A stretch of DNA of 64,000 nucleotides, taken from Hyphomicrobiales bacterium. Its GTDB lineage: Bacteria; Pseudomonadota; Alphaproteobacteria; Rhizobiales; Rhizobiaceae. Numbering within the stretch: position 1 is the stretch's first letter; each line of letters begins with the position of its first letter. The translations under genes were made by a program, and so were the position numbers. The notes beneath the pieces were generated by a model that searched no databases, was not told the DNA's origin, and saw only the letters and a program-made list of their open reading frames with translations. The stretch covers positions 310,001 to 374,000 of the forward strand of contig UCII01000011.1 in NCBI GenBank assembly GCA_900472485.1, given 5' to 3'. Shown piece after piece: positions 9,649 through 17,674 of this stretch.

Positions 9649-10544
9649 TGCTCGGCCTCCTCATGCTTCTGCGTCCAGCGCAGGTAGGGAATGACGACGA
9701 CGATGGTGATGAGCAGCAGGACGACCGAGATTGCAGCGCCACGGCCGAAATCGAAGATCTGCATGGCCTGCGTGAAGGCCCAGAGCGCCAGCATCTGCGT
9801 GGATTGCGCAGGCCCCCCGCCGGTCAGGCCGTAGACGATGTCGAAGGCCTTCAGTGAGGAAATGACCGACAGCACCAGCACGATGGTCAGCGTCGTGCGT
9901 AGCGCGGGCAGGGTGACGTAACGGAAGATGTTCCAGCGTCCGGCGCCATCGATGCGCGCAGCCTCGACCAGCGTCTGCGAGACATTCTGCAGGCCGGCGA
10001 GAAACAGGACCATGGAGAAGCCGACGGATTGCCAGAGATAGGCGACGAAGACGGAATAGAGTGCAATATCCTTGTCGCCGAGCCAGTCCTGGATCCAGCC
10101 CTGCAAGCCCATGGAAGTCAGGATTTCGGTGAAGAGGCCGAAGAAGGGATCGTACATCCACTTCCACATGGTCGCGACTGCGATCGGCGCGATGATGACG
10201 GGCAGGTAGAAGATGGCGCGGAAAGTATTGCGGGCAAAGAGCTTCTGATTGAGGCTCAGCGCGAGCAAGAGGCCGACCATGGGCGGAAAGATCACGCACA
10301 TGATCGTCCAGATCACGGTGTTGCGGAAGGCGACCCAGAAGACGGGATCCTGCGTGAAGATATATTGATAGTTCGCCAGGCCGACGAAGGGGCGCTGCGG
10401 ATCGAGGCCGTTCCATTTCTGGAAGCTCAGCACCACCACGTTCAGCATCGGATAGAGCGCGAAAATCACATAGATCAGCATGGCCGGGGCAAGCAGGATT
10501 GCTGCCTGGACGCGGGGATCATGAGTACGATTGCGGAATGACAT
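9645..10544 (-). CDS. Sugar ABC transporter permease (MalF type)
   Basis: A 299-residue permease with six membrane segments and the EAA motif VEAARIDGAGRWNIFRYVTL. The ATG at 10544 is preceded by GGGAG at a good distance; an in-frame start 36 bases upstream gives a non-conserved extension. The 95-base gap to the binding-protein gene is short enough for one transcript. Partner of the MalG-type permease. Confidence 0.9.
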   Translation of the reverse strand: MSFRNRTHDPRVQAAILLAPAMLIYVIFALYPMLNVVVLSFQKWNGLDPQRPFVGLANYQYIFTQDPVFWVAFRNTVIWTIMCVIFPPMVGLLLALSLNQKLFARNTFRAIFYLPVIIAPIAVATMWKWMYDPFFGLFTEILTSMGLQGWIQDWLGDKDIALYSVFVAYLWQSVGFSMVLFLAGLQNVSQTLVEAARIDGAGRWNIFRYVTLPALRTTLTIVLVLSVISSLKAFDIVYGLTGGGPAQSTQMLALWAFTQAMQIFDFGRGAAISVVLLLITIVVVIPYLRWTQKHEEAEQ

Positions 10545-10639
10545 TCTGCTTGCTCCCGGCGGCAGCTGGCGCGTGGGCATAAGAGTGAAGGAGGCCGTTC
10601 GCCGCGATGACGATCGGCGCGGCAGCCTCCCTCAGTCGA

Positions 10640-11893
10640 TCAGGTGCGGCCGGAAATGAAGGTCTGCAGCTGCTTGGCGGCATCGGCCGGCTGGATGTTG
10701 CCGGAGGCGAGGTCGTTGATCACCCGGAAATATTCGGTGGTGACGTCGAGCGGGAAGGCCTGATCGCCATTCATATAGACCTTGCTGTAGGTCTTGAAGA
10801 TATCCAGCCACTTCGCCTCGAGCGGCTTCTGGTCCGTGTATTGGACATTCTTGTTAACCGAGATAGAGCTGATCTGGCCGACGAGATCCTGCTGCACCTT
10901 CGTCGACAGGAAGTAGTCGAGGAATTTTGCCGCAAGATCCGGGCTCTTGCTCTTGGTGCTGATGTAATTGTACTCGGCAAAGCCATAGAGGCGATTGGTG
11001 TTCGTCGGGAACGGCACGATGCCGTAATCGTCGAGATTGACCTTGCTGCCGGTGAGCTGGCTGACCAGCCAGTCGCCTTCGAGCATCATCGCGGCGCGGC
11101 CGGCGACGAACAGCGTATAGGACTGCTGGTTGCTGATGCCCATGAAGGGCTTCAGCGTGTAATCCTTCGTCCACTTGGCAAATTCGGTAAAGGCGTCGGT
11201 CGCGCAGGGTTCCTTGGTCCAGTCGGTCTTCATGGCCATCAGCGCGTCATGCTTGTCGGCGCCACATTTGGTTTCCAAGAGCACGTCCATCAGGCGCATG
11301 ACGTGCCAGTTGACCGAGCCGCCAAAGGTGAAGGCCGGGATTTTGGCAGCTTTCAGCTTTTCCGCCGCGGCGAGAAGGTCTTCGTAGGTCTTCGGCTCCT
11401 CGGTGATGCCAGCCTTCTGGAAGAGCTTCTTGTTGTAGTAGATCGCTTCGCCCTTGAAGGTGAAGGGGACACCGTGCTTGCCGCCCGGATAAAGATCGGC
11501 AAAGGCGGCAGCAGAGGGAAGCAGCTCGTCGTTCCACTTGTACTGGGTGTAGTATTTGTCGAGCGGCAGCGAGAGGCCTGCCTTCACGTATTCGCCGCCG
11601 AGGCCGAGCCCGGCCCAGCTGAAATAGATATCCGGACCTTTGCTGGAGCCAGCGGCCACGCGGAGTGCGGTCTTGTGTTCATCGACGCCGCGCTGGACGA
11701 TTTCGACATGGGTGCCGGGATTGGCGGCCTCGAAGTCTTTCGCGACCTTCTTCAGCGCGCCGTTTGCTGCGCCATTGTCAAAGTTCAGCGTCCACAGCGT
11801 CAGGTCTTCCGCGGCAACATTGGTTGCCGAAAAGGCAGCCGCTGCCATCGCAGCAGCGCCGAACCAACGCGCATATTTGAAGTTGCCAGCCAT
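10640..11893 (-). CDS. Extracellular sugar-binding protein, ABC (CUT1) type
   Basis: A 417-residue family-1 solute-binding protein. A signal peptide is clear: basic start, alanine-rich core and a cleavage site near residue 28 (VAAEDL). The mature part has the DLTLWTLNF opening and the ligand-pocket features of maltose-type binding proteins. The start at 11893 follows GAGGAGG; a longer in-frame version lacks the signal-peptide layout. First gene of the importer/glycoside hydrolase operon, directly downstream of a GGTATG-type operator shared with the apiose genes. The ligand is therefore probably an apiose-containing glycoside or oligosaccharide; this is inference. Confidence 0.9.
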   Translation of the reverse strand: MAGNFKYARWFGAAAMAAAAFSATNVAAEDLTLWTLNFDNGAANGALKKVAKDFEAANPGTHVEIVQRGVDEHKTALRVAAGSSKGPDIYFSWAGLGLGGEYVKAGLSLPLDKYYTQYKWNDELLPSAAAFADLYPGGKHGVPFTFKGEAIYYNKKLFQKAGITEEPKTYEDLLAAAEKLKAAKIPAFTFGGSVNWHVMRLMDVLLETKCGADKHDALMAMKTDWTKEPCATDAFTEFAKWTKDYTLKPFMGISNQQSYTLFVAGRAAMMLEGDWLVSQLTGSKVNLDDYGIVPFPTNTNRLYGFAEYNYISTKSKSPDLAAKFLDYFLSTKVQQDLVGQISSISVNKNVQYTDQKPLEAKWLDIFKTYSKVYMNGDQAFPLDVTTEYFRVINDLASGNIQPADAAKQLQTFISGRT

Positions 11894-11929
11894 CTCCCAT
11901 TCCTCCTCTGAGCAAAGCTGAGGGCGGTT

Positions 11930-11947
11930 TTGACAAATCGTTGTCAA
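11930..11947. promoter_or_regulatory. Perfect palindrome TTGACAA-N4-TTGTCAA
   Basis: A perfect inverted repeat with seven-base arms lies 37 bases upstream of the CUT1 binding-protein start and nine bases from the GGTATG-type site. Position suggests an operator, possibly overlapping the promoter. The cognate protein is unknown. Confidence 0.45.
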
Positions 11948-11956
11948 CATGTCAAC

Positions 11957-11968
11957 TGGTATGATGAG
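11957..11968 (-). promoter_or_regulatory. Putative NanR-type operator TGGTATGATGAG (site A)
   Basis: The 12-mer TGGTATGATGAG (written on the plus strand) lies 64 bases upstream of the CUT1 binding-protein gene. The same word occurs before apnO, and TGGTATAATGAG before oiaX/GntR. A partial inverted copy (GTATCATA) lies at 11979-11986. Likely bound by the GntR regulator at 24650-25372. Confidence 0.55.
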
Positions 11969-11981
11969 CTTATCAGCAGTA

Positions 11982-12620
11982 TCATATGAAGTGATCGTGA
12001 AAGCAGGCCATGATGACGACGGCCGACGCCGCGCCGGGATCCATGTGTCCCAAGGCTCGATCGCCGAGGCGCGACGATCGGCCTTTTGCGGCGATCATGC
12101 TTTTGGTGGCTTCTGCACCCGCTTCACCGGCTTTGAAAGCGGCGGCGAAACAATCGTCAAGCGAAAGCCCTCGATCCCGGGCAGCGCGGCAGGCCTTGGC
12201 GGCAGGCGCCCAGGCATCGACCATGGTCTTTTCGCCGACCTCCGCCTTGCCCCGATCCTGAATGCCCTTGGCGAAAGCCGAAAATATCTCGACCATATCG
12301 TCGTCGTTGAGCAAGGCCTTCCCTTTGGCGACGCCGCCCGCACGCATGAGTGCGGTCGCATAGAGCGGCCCGGATGAGGCACCCACGGCGTTAAGGAAGG
12401 ACTTCGCTGCCGTGTTGAAGACCAACGTCGGATCGGATGTCGATGAATCCAGCTCCGAAGCGGCCTTTGCGGCAGCGGTAAAGCCGAGCTCCATGGCGAT
12501 GCCATGATCCGCATCGCCAATGACGCCGTCCAATTCGCAGAGACGGTCCTTCTCGCGGGCCATCGCTTCGGCGATCCGCACGAAAAGCGACTTCAGGTCT
12601 TCCGTTGTAATCGTCGTCAT
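11982..12620 (-). CDS. dhaL: Dihydroxyacetone kinase-type subunit DhaL
   Basis: A 212-residue DhaL-type ADP/ATP-binding subunit. Seen: the metal-nucleotide motif DGVIGDADHGIAM near residue 32 and GASSGPLY around 90, typical of the eight-helix barrel. It starts with an ATGA overlap on the dhaK stop. In PTS-type Dha kinases DhaL carries ADP and is re-phosphorylated by DhaM; no dhaM is present here. The pair sits at the end of the apiose operon, so it may phosphorylate a triose or tetrulose (dihydroxyacetone, L-erythrulose) rather than serve glycerol use. The true substrate cannot be read from sequence. Confidence 0.88.
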   Translation of the reverse strand: MTTITTEDLKSLFVRIAEAMAREKDRLCELDGVIGDADHGIAMELGFTAAAKAASELDSSTSDPTLVFNTAAKSFLNAVGASSGPLYATALMRAGGVAKGKALLNDDDMVEIFSAFAKGIQDRGKAEVGEKTMVDAWAPAAKACRAARDRGLSLDDCFAAAFKAGEAGAEATKSMIAAKGRSSRLGDRALGHMDPGAASAVVIMACFHDHFI

Positions 12621-13636
12621 GACAGCGCCTCGCCGGAGCGGAACATGGCGCAATCGCAGGGATGGTCGATCAGCCGCTGCAGCTCGTCGTCCAGATGCAT
12701 GAGGGTGATCGAGGCACCGGCCATTTCGAGCGACGTGCAGTAATTACCGACCAGCGACAGGTGAATGACGATGCCTGCGTGGTCGAGCATCGACTTGACC
12801 TTGCGCATCATGATGTAGAGTTCCATCAGTGGCGTCGAGCCAAGCGAATTGACGAGCACGGCAACTCGGTCGCCGCGCGCCGGCTTCATTTCGTCGAGGA
12901 TCTTGCCGACGAGTTCATTCGTCACTTCGTCAGCCGACCGCATCGGCCCGCGAGCTACACCGGGCTCGCCATGGATGCCCATGCCGATTTCCATTTCATC
13001 GGCGCCGATCTCGAAGTTCGGCTTGCGTGTCTGTGGCAGCGAACAGGGCGAAAGCGCCACACCCATCGTATAGGTACGCTCATTCGCCCAGCGTGCCAGC
13101 CGTTCCACATCGTCGAAACCATACATCAGATCGCAGGCGGCGCCGGCCGCCTTGAAGATGAAAACGTTGCCGGCAACACCGCGACGACGTTCTTTCTGAT
13201 CGACCGGCGCAGAGGCGATGTCGTCCGTCGTCAGGACAGTACGCACCTCGATATCGTCCATGGCTAGCATTTCCGCAGCCATGTCGAAATTCATGACGTC
13301 GCCGGCATAGTTGCCATACATGAACAACACGCCGGCACCGCCATCGACGGCCTTGGCGCATTCGATGATCGGATCGGGCGGCGGCGAGGCGAAAACATTA
13401 CCGATAGCGGCGGCATCCGCCAGCCCCTTGCCGACAAAGCCGAGAAATGTCGGCTCGTGCCCGGACCCGCCCCCGATCACCAGGCCGACTTTGCCGGCTC
13501 GCGGCCCATGGTTTGCCACGATCGAGCGGGGCGATCCTTCAACGGCGCGGAGATGGCGCGGATGAGCCGCTAAGATCCCGGCTAGCATTTCATCCACGGC
13601 GGCCGCGCCGTCGTTGATCAGCTTCTTCGTCTTCAC
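12617..13636 (-). CDS. dhaK: Dihydroxyacetone kinase-type subunit DhaK
   Basis: A 339-residue DhaK-type subunit. The substrate-binding histidine that forms a hemiaminal with the ketose is His222 in GMGIHGEPG, and the GGGSGHEPTF loop lies near residue 57. The GTG at 13636 is the start because GGAGG lies five bases upstream. It is 57 bases downstream of apnL and overlaps dhaL by four bases. Placement in the apiose operon suggests a kinase for a carbonyl intermediate or by-product of the pathway, but the OiaK/OiaX route as known does not need it. Confidence 0.88.
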   Translation of the reverse strand: MKTKKLINDGAAAVDEMLAGILAAHPRHLRAVEGSPRSIVANHGPRAGKVGLVIGGGSGHEPTFLGFVGKGLADAAAIGNVFASPPPDPIIECAKAVDGGAGVLFMYGNYAGDVMNFDMAAEMLAMDDIEVRTVLTTDDIASAPVDQKERRRGVAGNVFIFKAAGAACDLMYGFDDVERLARWANERTYTMGVALSPCSLPQTRKPNFEIGADEMEIGMGIHGEPGVARGPMRSADEVTNELVGKILDEMKPARGDRVAVLVNSLGSTPLMELYIMMRKVKSMLDHAGIVIHLSLVGNYCTSLEMAGASITLMHLDDELQRLIDHPCDCAMFRSGEALS

Positions 13637-13693
13637 GCAGTCCTCCAAATCATTGCGATTGTTGGGACTAACATGCGCGTCTACGATTGAAGG

Positions 13694-15577
13694 TCAATCC
13701 ATCAAGTCAGCCGAAAGAGTGCTGTAGGCGTCAAGCATGAGCCTGTTGCTTTCGGTCTGTTCCTTAAGCCGAAACTCCCCCAGCTCCACCAGTTGCGGAA
13801 TAGGCGTTATGTTGACCAGATGGAGCGAACGCAATCCATTGGATCGCGCCGTGGTGAAGCTGAGTACGGCGCTCGGATCGGACGACAGGCACTCTTGCCA
13901 TTGCTGGCCGGCGAGGCGTGACAGCGTCGCGACCGTATTGAACAGCGGTCGTTTGGCACCTGCCGCCGACGGTTCGTTCTCTCCGGCGATCAGCCCGAAG
14001 GACCCCGTCAGCGCCGAAAGCGTCAGGCATTCCAATGCGGCATCGAGAACACGGGCAGCGTAACCCCATGCAAAGGCTTCCCCAAAGCGGGCATTGTGCC
14101 GCGGATCGGTGTTGGCCATGGCGATGCGTGCGCCACGGGGATTGTCCATCGTCCGGCTGCCATAGGGGTTCTGGCGCATCGGTATGGTGGATGGGCCGAT
14201 ACGGTAAGGTTTGTCGCCGTAGATGGCGCGCACCGAGCGCGTGATGAAGGGCAGTGCTTCCAGCGTCTGCATGACGCTGAGATCGTCCGCCGCATGTACG
14301 ATCGGATTGGTGCAATGGGTGATGAAGACGAGCGTTTCGGCGGGCACCCGTTTGCGATTGAGTTCCGCGAAATAGCTCAGCATGCCGCCGCCGATACGCA
14401 TATCGGGGAAGGCGACGTGAGCTGCGGCATAAACCTCTTCGAGAGGCGGGCATTCGGGCCATTTGCTGCCCGGCGGCGTCGATTGTCGATCGACCGAAGG
14501 CGATACCGCGATAGCGTCGGGTTTGAAGCCGGCCGCCTGCATCCAGTCTGCTATTTGCTGTGTCTCGACAAAAGGTGCCTGGCGGCAGGGCAACGCGATT
14601 TCCAGCGTCGATTTGCCTGGATGGAGTGCAGCAACGGCGGCAAAGCGCTTGAAGGCGTCAGCACCATGGCCGGCATCGGGATCGAAGTGAAACAGCAGCT
14701 CCTGCGATCCGATTTCAGCCAGCCGGTCGCGCGCAGCTAGCGTCGCATCCGCCTCCTCCGGCGTAATGATAAGGCCGATGGACGGCATGATTCCGGACCT
14801 TGCTCCAGCGCTAAGCCCGACAGCCGGCATCTCTCCCGAACTATAGGCAGAGGCGGGAAGCCGGCGGCGCATATCCCCGATGGTCAGCACGATACGCTGC
14901 CGCATCGGCTCGCCAGCCGAAATTCGATAGGGCCAGGGCAGGGCAAGCGGGCGAACATAGGTCTTGTAGGAGGCGTCGGACCAGTTGCGCTGGTCTTCCA
15001 TCTCGAAGGTATCCCCCTCCATACGGCACTCGGCCGTGACGTTCGACGTTACGCTATGCGTAATTGCCCGCATCTCCTTGAAGGGTTGCCAGGGTTCGAT
15101 GAGATCAGGAAAATGTGTGTTTTCTCGGCTGCCGTCGACATGCTCGACCGATACTGACGTGCCGGCAATGCCGACGATCGGGTGCAGGATGCAGAAGCCG
15201 CAACGGTTGGTTTCGAAGCCGGTCGTCGAGAACGCCGTCGCTTCGAAGATCAGGGCCTCATCGACTTGAGCCGTGATCCGAACCTCAACTGTCAGCTCGG
15301 TGTTCTCGGGGCCGGCGCAGCGCGCTAGATAGCTGACGAAAAAACCATCGTGACGCTGCTCGATCCGCAGATCGTCAATATCGGGCGAATAAGTGCCCCA
15401 GTCGCGATCGCGGATCAGATAGGAAACAGCCCGCAGAACCTCCACGCCGTCATAGCAGATGGACCGGAGATTGCCGTCCTTGAAATCGACGTCCAGCCTG
15501 CCCGAAGTCAGTCGCACCGGCGGCGTTTCGAGCTCGCGCGTGCCGTAAAGCTGGAACGGATCGATCTCGGTCGTCAT
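13694..15577 (-). CDS. apnL: D-apionate lactonase (ApnL)
   Basis: A 627-residue cytoplasmic protein assigned to the ApnL family, which opens D-apionolactone to D-apionate in the oxidative D-apiose pathway. Recognition rests on overall length, family-like stretches (CRMEGDTFEMEDQRNWSDAS, YKTYVRPLALPWPY) and the flanking apsD. The N-terminal third looks like a beta-sandwich; the central part (about 310-520) looks like a TIM-barrel-type domain. The start at 15577 makes an ATGA overlap with the apsD stop, so the two are translationally coupled. An upstream in-frame extension merely shadows apsD. Sequence alone does not identify catalytic residues. Confidence 0.78.
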   Translation of the reverse strand: MTTEIDPFQLYGTRELETPPVRLTSGRLDVDFKDGNLRSICYDGVEVLRAVSYLIRDRDWGTYSPDIDDLRIEQRHDGFFVSYLARCAGPENTELTVEVRITAQVDEALIFEATAFSTTGFETNRCGFCILHPIVGIAGTSVSVEHVDGSRENTHFPDLIEPWQPFKEMRAITHSVTSNVTAECRMEGDTFEMEDQRNWSDASYKTYVRPLALPWPYRISAGEPMRQRIVLTIGDMRRRLPASAYSSGEMPAVGLSAGARSGIMPSIGLIITPEEADATLAARDRLAEIGSQELLFHFDPDAGHGADAFKRFAAVAALHPGKSTLEIALPCRQAPFVETQQIADWMQAAGFKPDAIAVSPSVDRQSTPPGSKWPECPPLEEVYAAAHVAFPDMRIGGGMLSYFAELNRKRVPAETLVFITHCTNPIVHAADDLSVMQTLEALPFITRSVRAIYGDKPYRIGPSTIPMRQNPYGSRTMDNPRGARIAMANTDPRHNARFGEAFAWGYAARVLDAALECLTLSALTGSFGLIAGENEPSAAGAKRPLFNTVATLSRLAGQQWQECLSSDPSAVLSFTTARSNGLRSLHLVNITPIPQLVELGEFRLKEQTESNRLMLDAYSTLSADLMD

Positions 15578-16608
15578 CGCAGCAGCGCTCCGATGTCGAC
15601 GCGCTTCCCGTTGGCCGCACTCTCGTAGGCGGCTTCGACAAGCGCCAGCGTCTTGAGATTGTCCGCGCCTGACGTGGAAGTCTCGCCGCCATTGGCAAGA
15701 CGGTCGGTCCAATGCTGCTGGATTGCGAGAACGCTCTCCTGGATATTGTGCCAAGGGCGCGAGGCCCAGGACAGAAGCGGGGGCGACGCATCGGATATGG
15801 TCACGCCATCGGGGCCGCAGACCTCAAGGCGATAGCCTTGCGACAGCCGAATGCTACCCTTCGTGCCGTCGAGCTCGATCAGCGTCTCCGGAAAGGGCTC
15901 GGTCGCAAGCTTGGAAGCGTAGCTGACGTCGACTATCGAGGTCGCGCCGCTCTCATGGTCGAGCAGGATGGTGGCGACATCCTCGCCCTTGATCTTCGGA
16001 TTGACCCGTTTGGTGCGGGCCGTCAGTGAAGAAACGTCGCCGAGGATGAAGCGGGCGATGTCGAGTGTATGAATGCCGAGATCCTCGATGATGAAACGTT
16101 CGCCTTCTGCCAGATAGGGCTGGCCGGAAAACACGTCGTAGCCGGAGCGGAAGGAGAAACGTCCCCAGAAGGGCTCGCCGATCGCGCCGGACTGGAGGGC
16201 ATGCTTGACGGCCTGAATGGGCGTCTGCCAGCGGAAATTTTCATGCACCATCAGCGGCACGCCGGCCTGCGCACAGGCCTCGACCATGGCCTTGGCGTCG
16301 CTCAGCGTCTTTGCGAAAGGCTTCTGGCAGATCGCCGGGATCTTGTGGGAGGCGGCCATCTCCACCAAGGCGCGATGGCTTGCCACCGTCGTTGCGATAT
16401 CGACGAAATCAAAGCCACCATCGGCGAACATGGCGGCCGCATCCGTGTAGCGACGCTCGATGCCGAACTGGTCGCCGACGAGCTTCAGCCGCTCCGGGTC
16501 GCGGTCGCAGATCGCAACGATGCTGGCACCTTCAACGTCTTGCCACGCGTGCATCTGATTGATCGCGAAGAAGCCGCAACCGATCAATGCGCCCTTGAGT
16601 TCTGCCAT
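15574..16608 (-). CDS. apsD: D-apiose dehydrogenase (ApsD), Gfo/Idh/MocA family
   Basis: A 344-residue NAD(P)-dependent dehydrogenase. Residues about 5-125 form the Rossmann domain (GCGFFAINQMHAW) and the rest the Gfo/Idh C-terminal beta-sheet domain; the catalytic lysine is in QKPFAKTL, where many relatives have EKP. It oxidises D-apiose to D-apionolactone in the assigned pathway. It starts one base after the ABC permease stop and is coupled to apnL. The family is broad (inositol, glucose and other sugar dehydrogenases), so the specific call relies on the neighbouring apnL, apnO, oiaK and oiaX. Confidence 0.8.
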   Translation of the reverse strand: MAELKGALIGCGFFAINQMHAWQDVEGASIVAICDRDPERLKLVGDQFGIERRYTDAAAMFADGGFDFVDIATTVASHRALVEMAASHKIPAICQKPFAKTLSDAKAMVEACAQAGVPLMVHENFRWQTPIQAVKHALQSGAIGEPFWGRFSFRSGYDVFSGQPYLAEGERFIIEDLGIHTLDIARFILGDVSSLTARTKRVNPKIKGEDVATILLDHESGATSIVDVSYASKLATEPFPETLIELDGTKGSIRLSQGYRLEVCGPDGVTISDASPPLLSWASRPWHNIQESVLAIQQHWTDRLANGGETSTSGADNLKTLALVEAAYESAANGKRVDIGALLR

Positions 16609-16609
16609 T

Positions 16610-17674
16610 TCAGCCTGCCTTTGCCATTTGCATGAGAGTTACGCGCTGCTGGAGGCGCCGTTGCGCCTGATCTACGACGACAGCGATGATGATGACACAT
16701 CCCTTGATCACCATCTGCCAGAAGGATGAGACGCCCATCATCACGAGCCCGTCCGAAAGAATGCCGATGACGAAGGCGCCGATGATCGTCCCGCCTATGG
16801 TACCGCGCCCGCCAGACATCGAGGTGCCGCCGAGCACGGCTGCTGCAATGGCGTTCAGCTCGAAGCTCTCGCCGGTTGCCGGATGCGCCGCCATCAGCTC
16901 CGACGATATGACGATGCCGACGATAGCGGCGCAGAGGCCTGAGAACATGTAGACGAAGATCTTGACCACATCGACGCGGATGCCGGACATGCGCGCCGCG
17001 CGCTCGTTTCCGCCGACGGCGAAGATATGCCGGCCGATCGGCGTCGAGCGGGCGACATAGGCGGCAAGTAGCGCCAGCACGATCAGGATCCAGATGGAAA
17101 CGGGCAGACCAAGCATACGGCCCGCACCAAAGACGTCGAAGCCCGTCGTATCATATTCCGGCCGGCCCACGAGATTCGGGAAGGTCTGACCGTCCGAAGA
17201 CAGGAGTGCGAGGCCGCGGGCGATATAGAGGGTTCCGAGCGTGGCGATGAAGGGTGCGACGTTGAGCTTGGTGATGAGCAGGCCGTTGATGAGCCCGATC
17301 AGCAGACCCACAGCCAGCGTGATGAGAATGATCTCATAGATATTGAAGTAGACGGTATAGCCGATCGGCAGTTCGACACCATTCAGGATGAGGGCGCCGG
17401 CGACCATGCCGCAAAGGCCGACGATCGAACCGACCGAAAGGTCGATGCCACCGGTGACGATCACGAAGGTCATGCCCATGGCGAGAAAGGCGTTGAGCGC
17501 GACATGCTTCGACATCAGGATGATGTTGGCGGTCGAGGTGAAGTTCGGTGCAAAGATCGCAAAGAAGATAACGACGGCAAACAGCGCGATGAAGGTCCTG
17601 AGCTTCATCAGCGTCAGGAGAACGGAACCGTTCGAGCGATTGGTCGCAAAGGCGGAGGACGTATCTGCGGTCAT
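16610..17674 (-). CDS. Ribose-type ABC transporter permease
   Basis: A 354-residue permease of the carbohydrate-uptake-2 (RbsC) family, with about ten membrane segments and the conserved AVLGGTSMSGGRGTIGGTIIG loop (about residues 280-300). It overlaps the ATPase gene by four bases and is followed one base later by apsD, so transport and first oxidation are co-expressed. Forms the inner-membrane pore of the presumed D-apiose importer. Confidence 0.93.
   Translation of the reverse strand: MTADTSSAFATNRSNGSVLLTLMKLRTFIALFAVVIFFAIFAPNFTSTANIILMSKHVALNAFLAMGMTFVIVTGGIDLSVGSIVGLCGMVAGALILNGVELPIGYTVYFNIYEIILITLAVGLLIGLINGLLITKLNVAPFIATLGTLYIARGLALLSSDGQTFPNLVGRPEYDTTGFDVFGAGRMLGLPVSIWILIVLALLAAYVARSTPIGRHIFAVGGNERAARMSGIRVDVVKIFVYMFSGLCAAIVGIVISSELMAAHPATGESFELNAIAAAVLGGTSMSGGRGTIGGTIIGAFVIGILSDGLVMMGVSSFWQMVIKGCVIIIAVVVDQAQRRLQQRVTLMQMAKAG

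Noticed and set aside
10607..11911. Long plus-strand open frame opposite the CUT1 binding-protein gene
   Set aside because: Antisense shadow of a gene with a signal peptide and binding-protein motifs.
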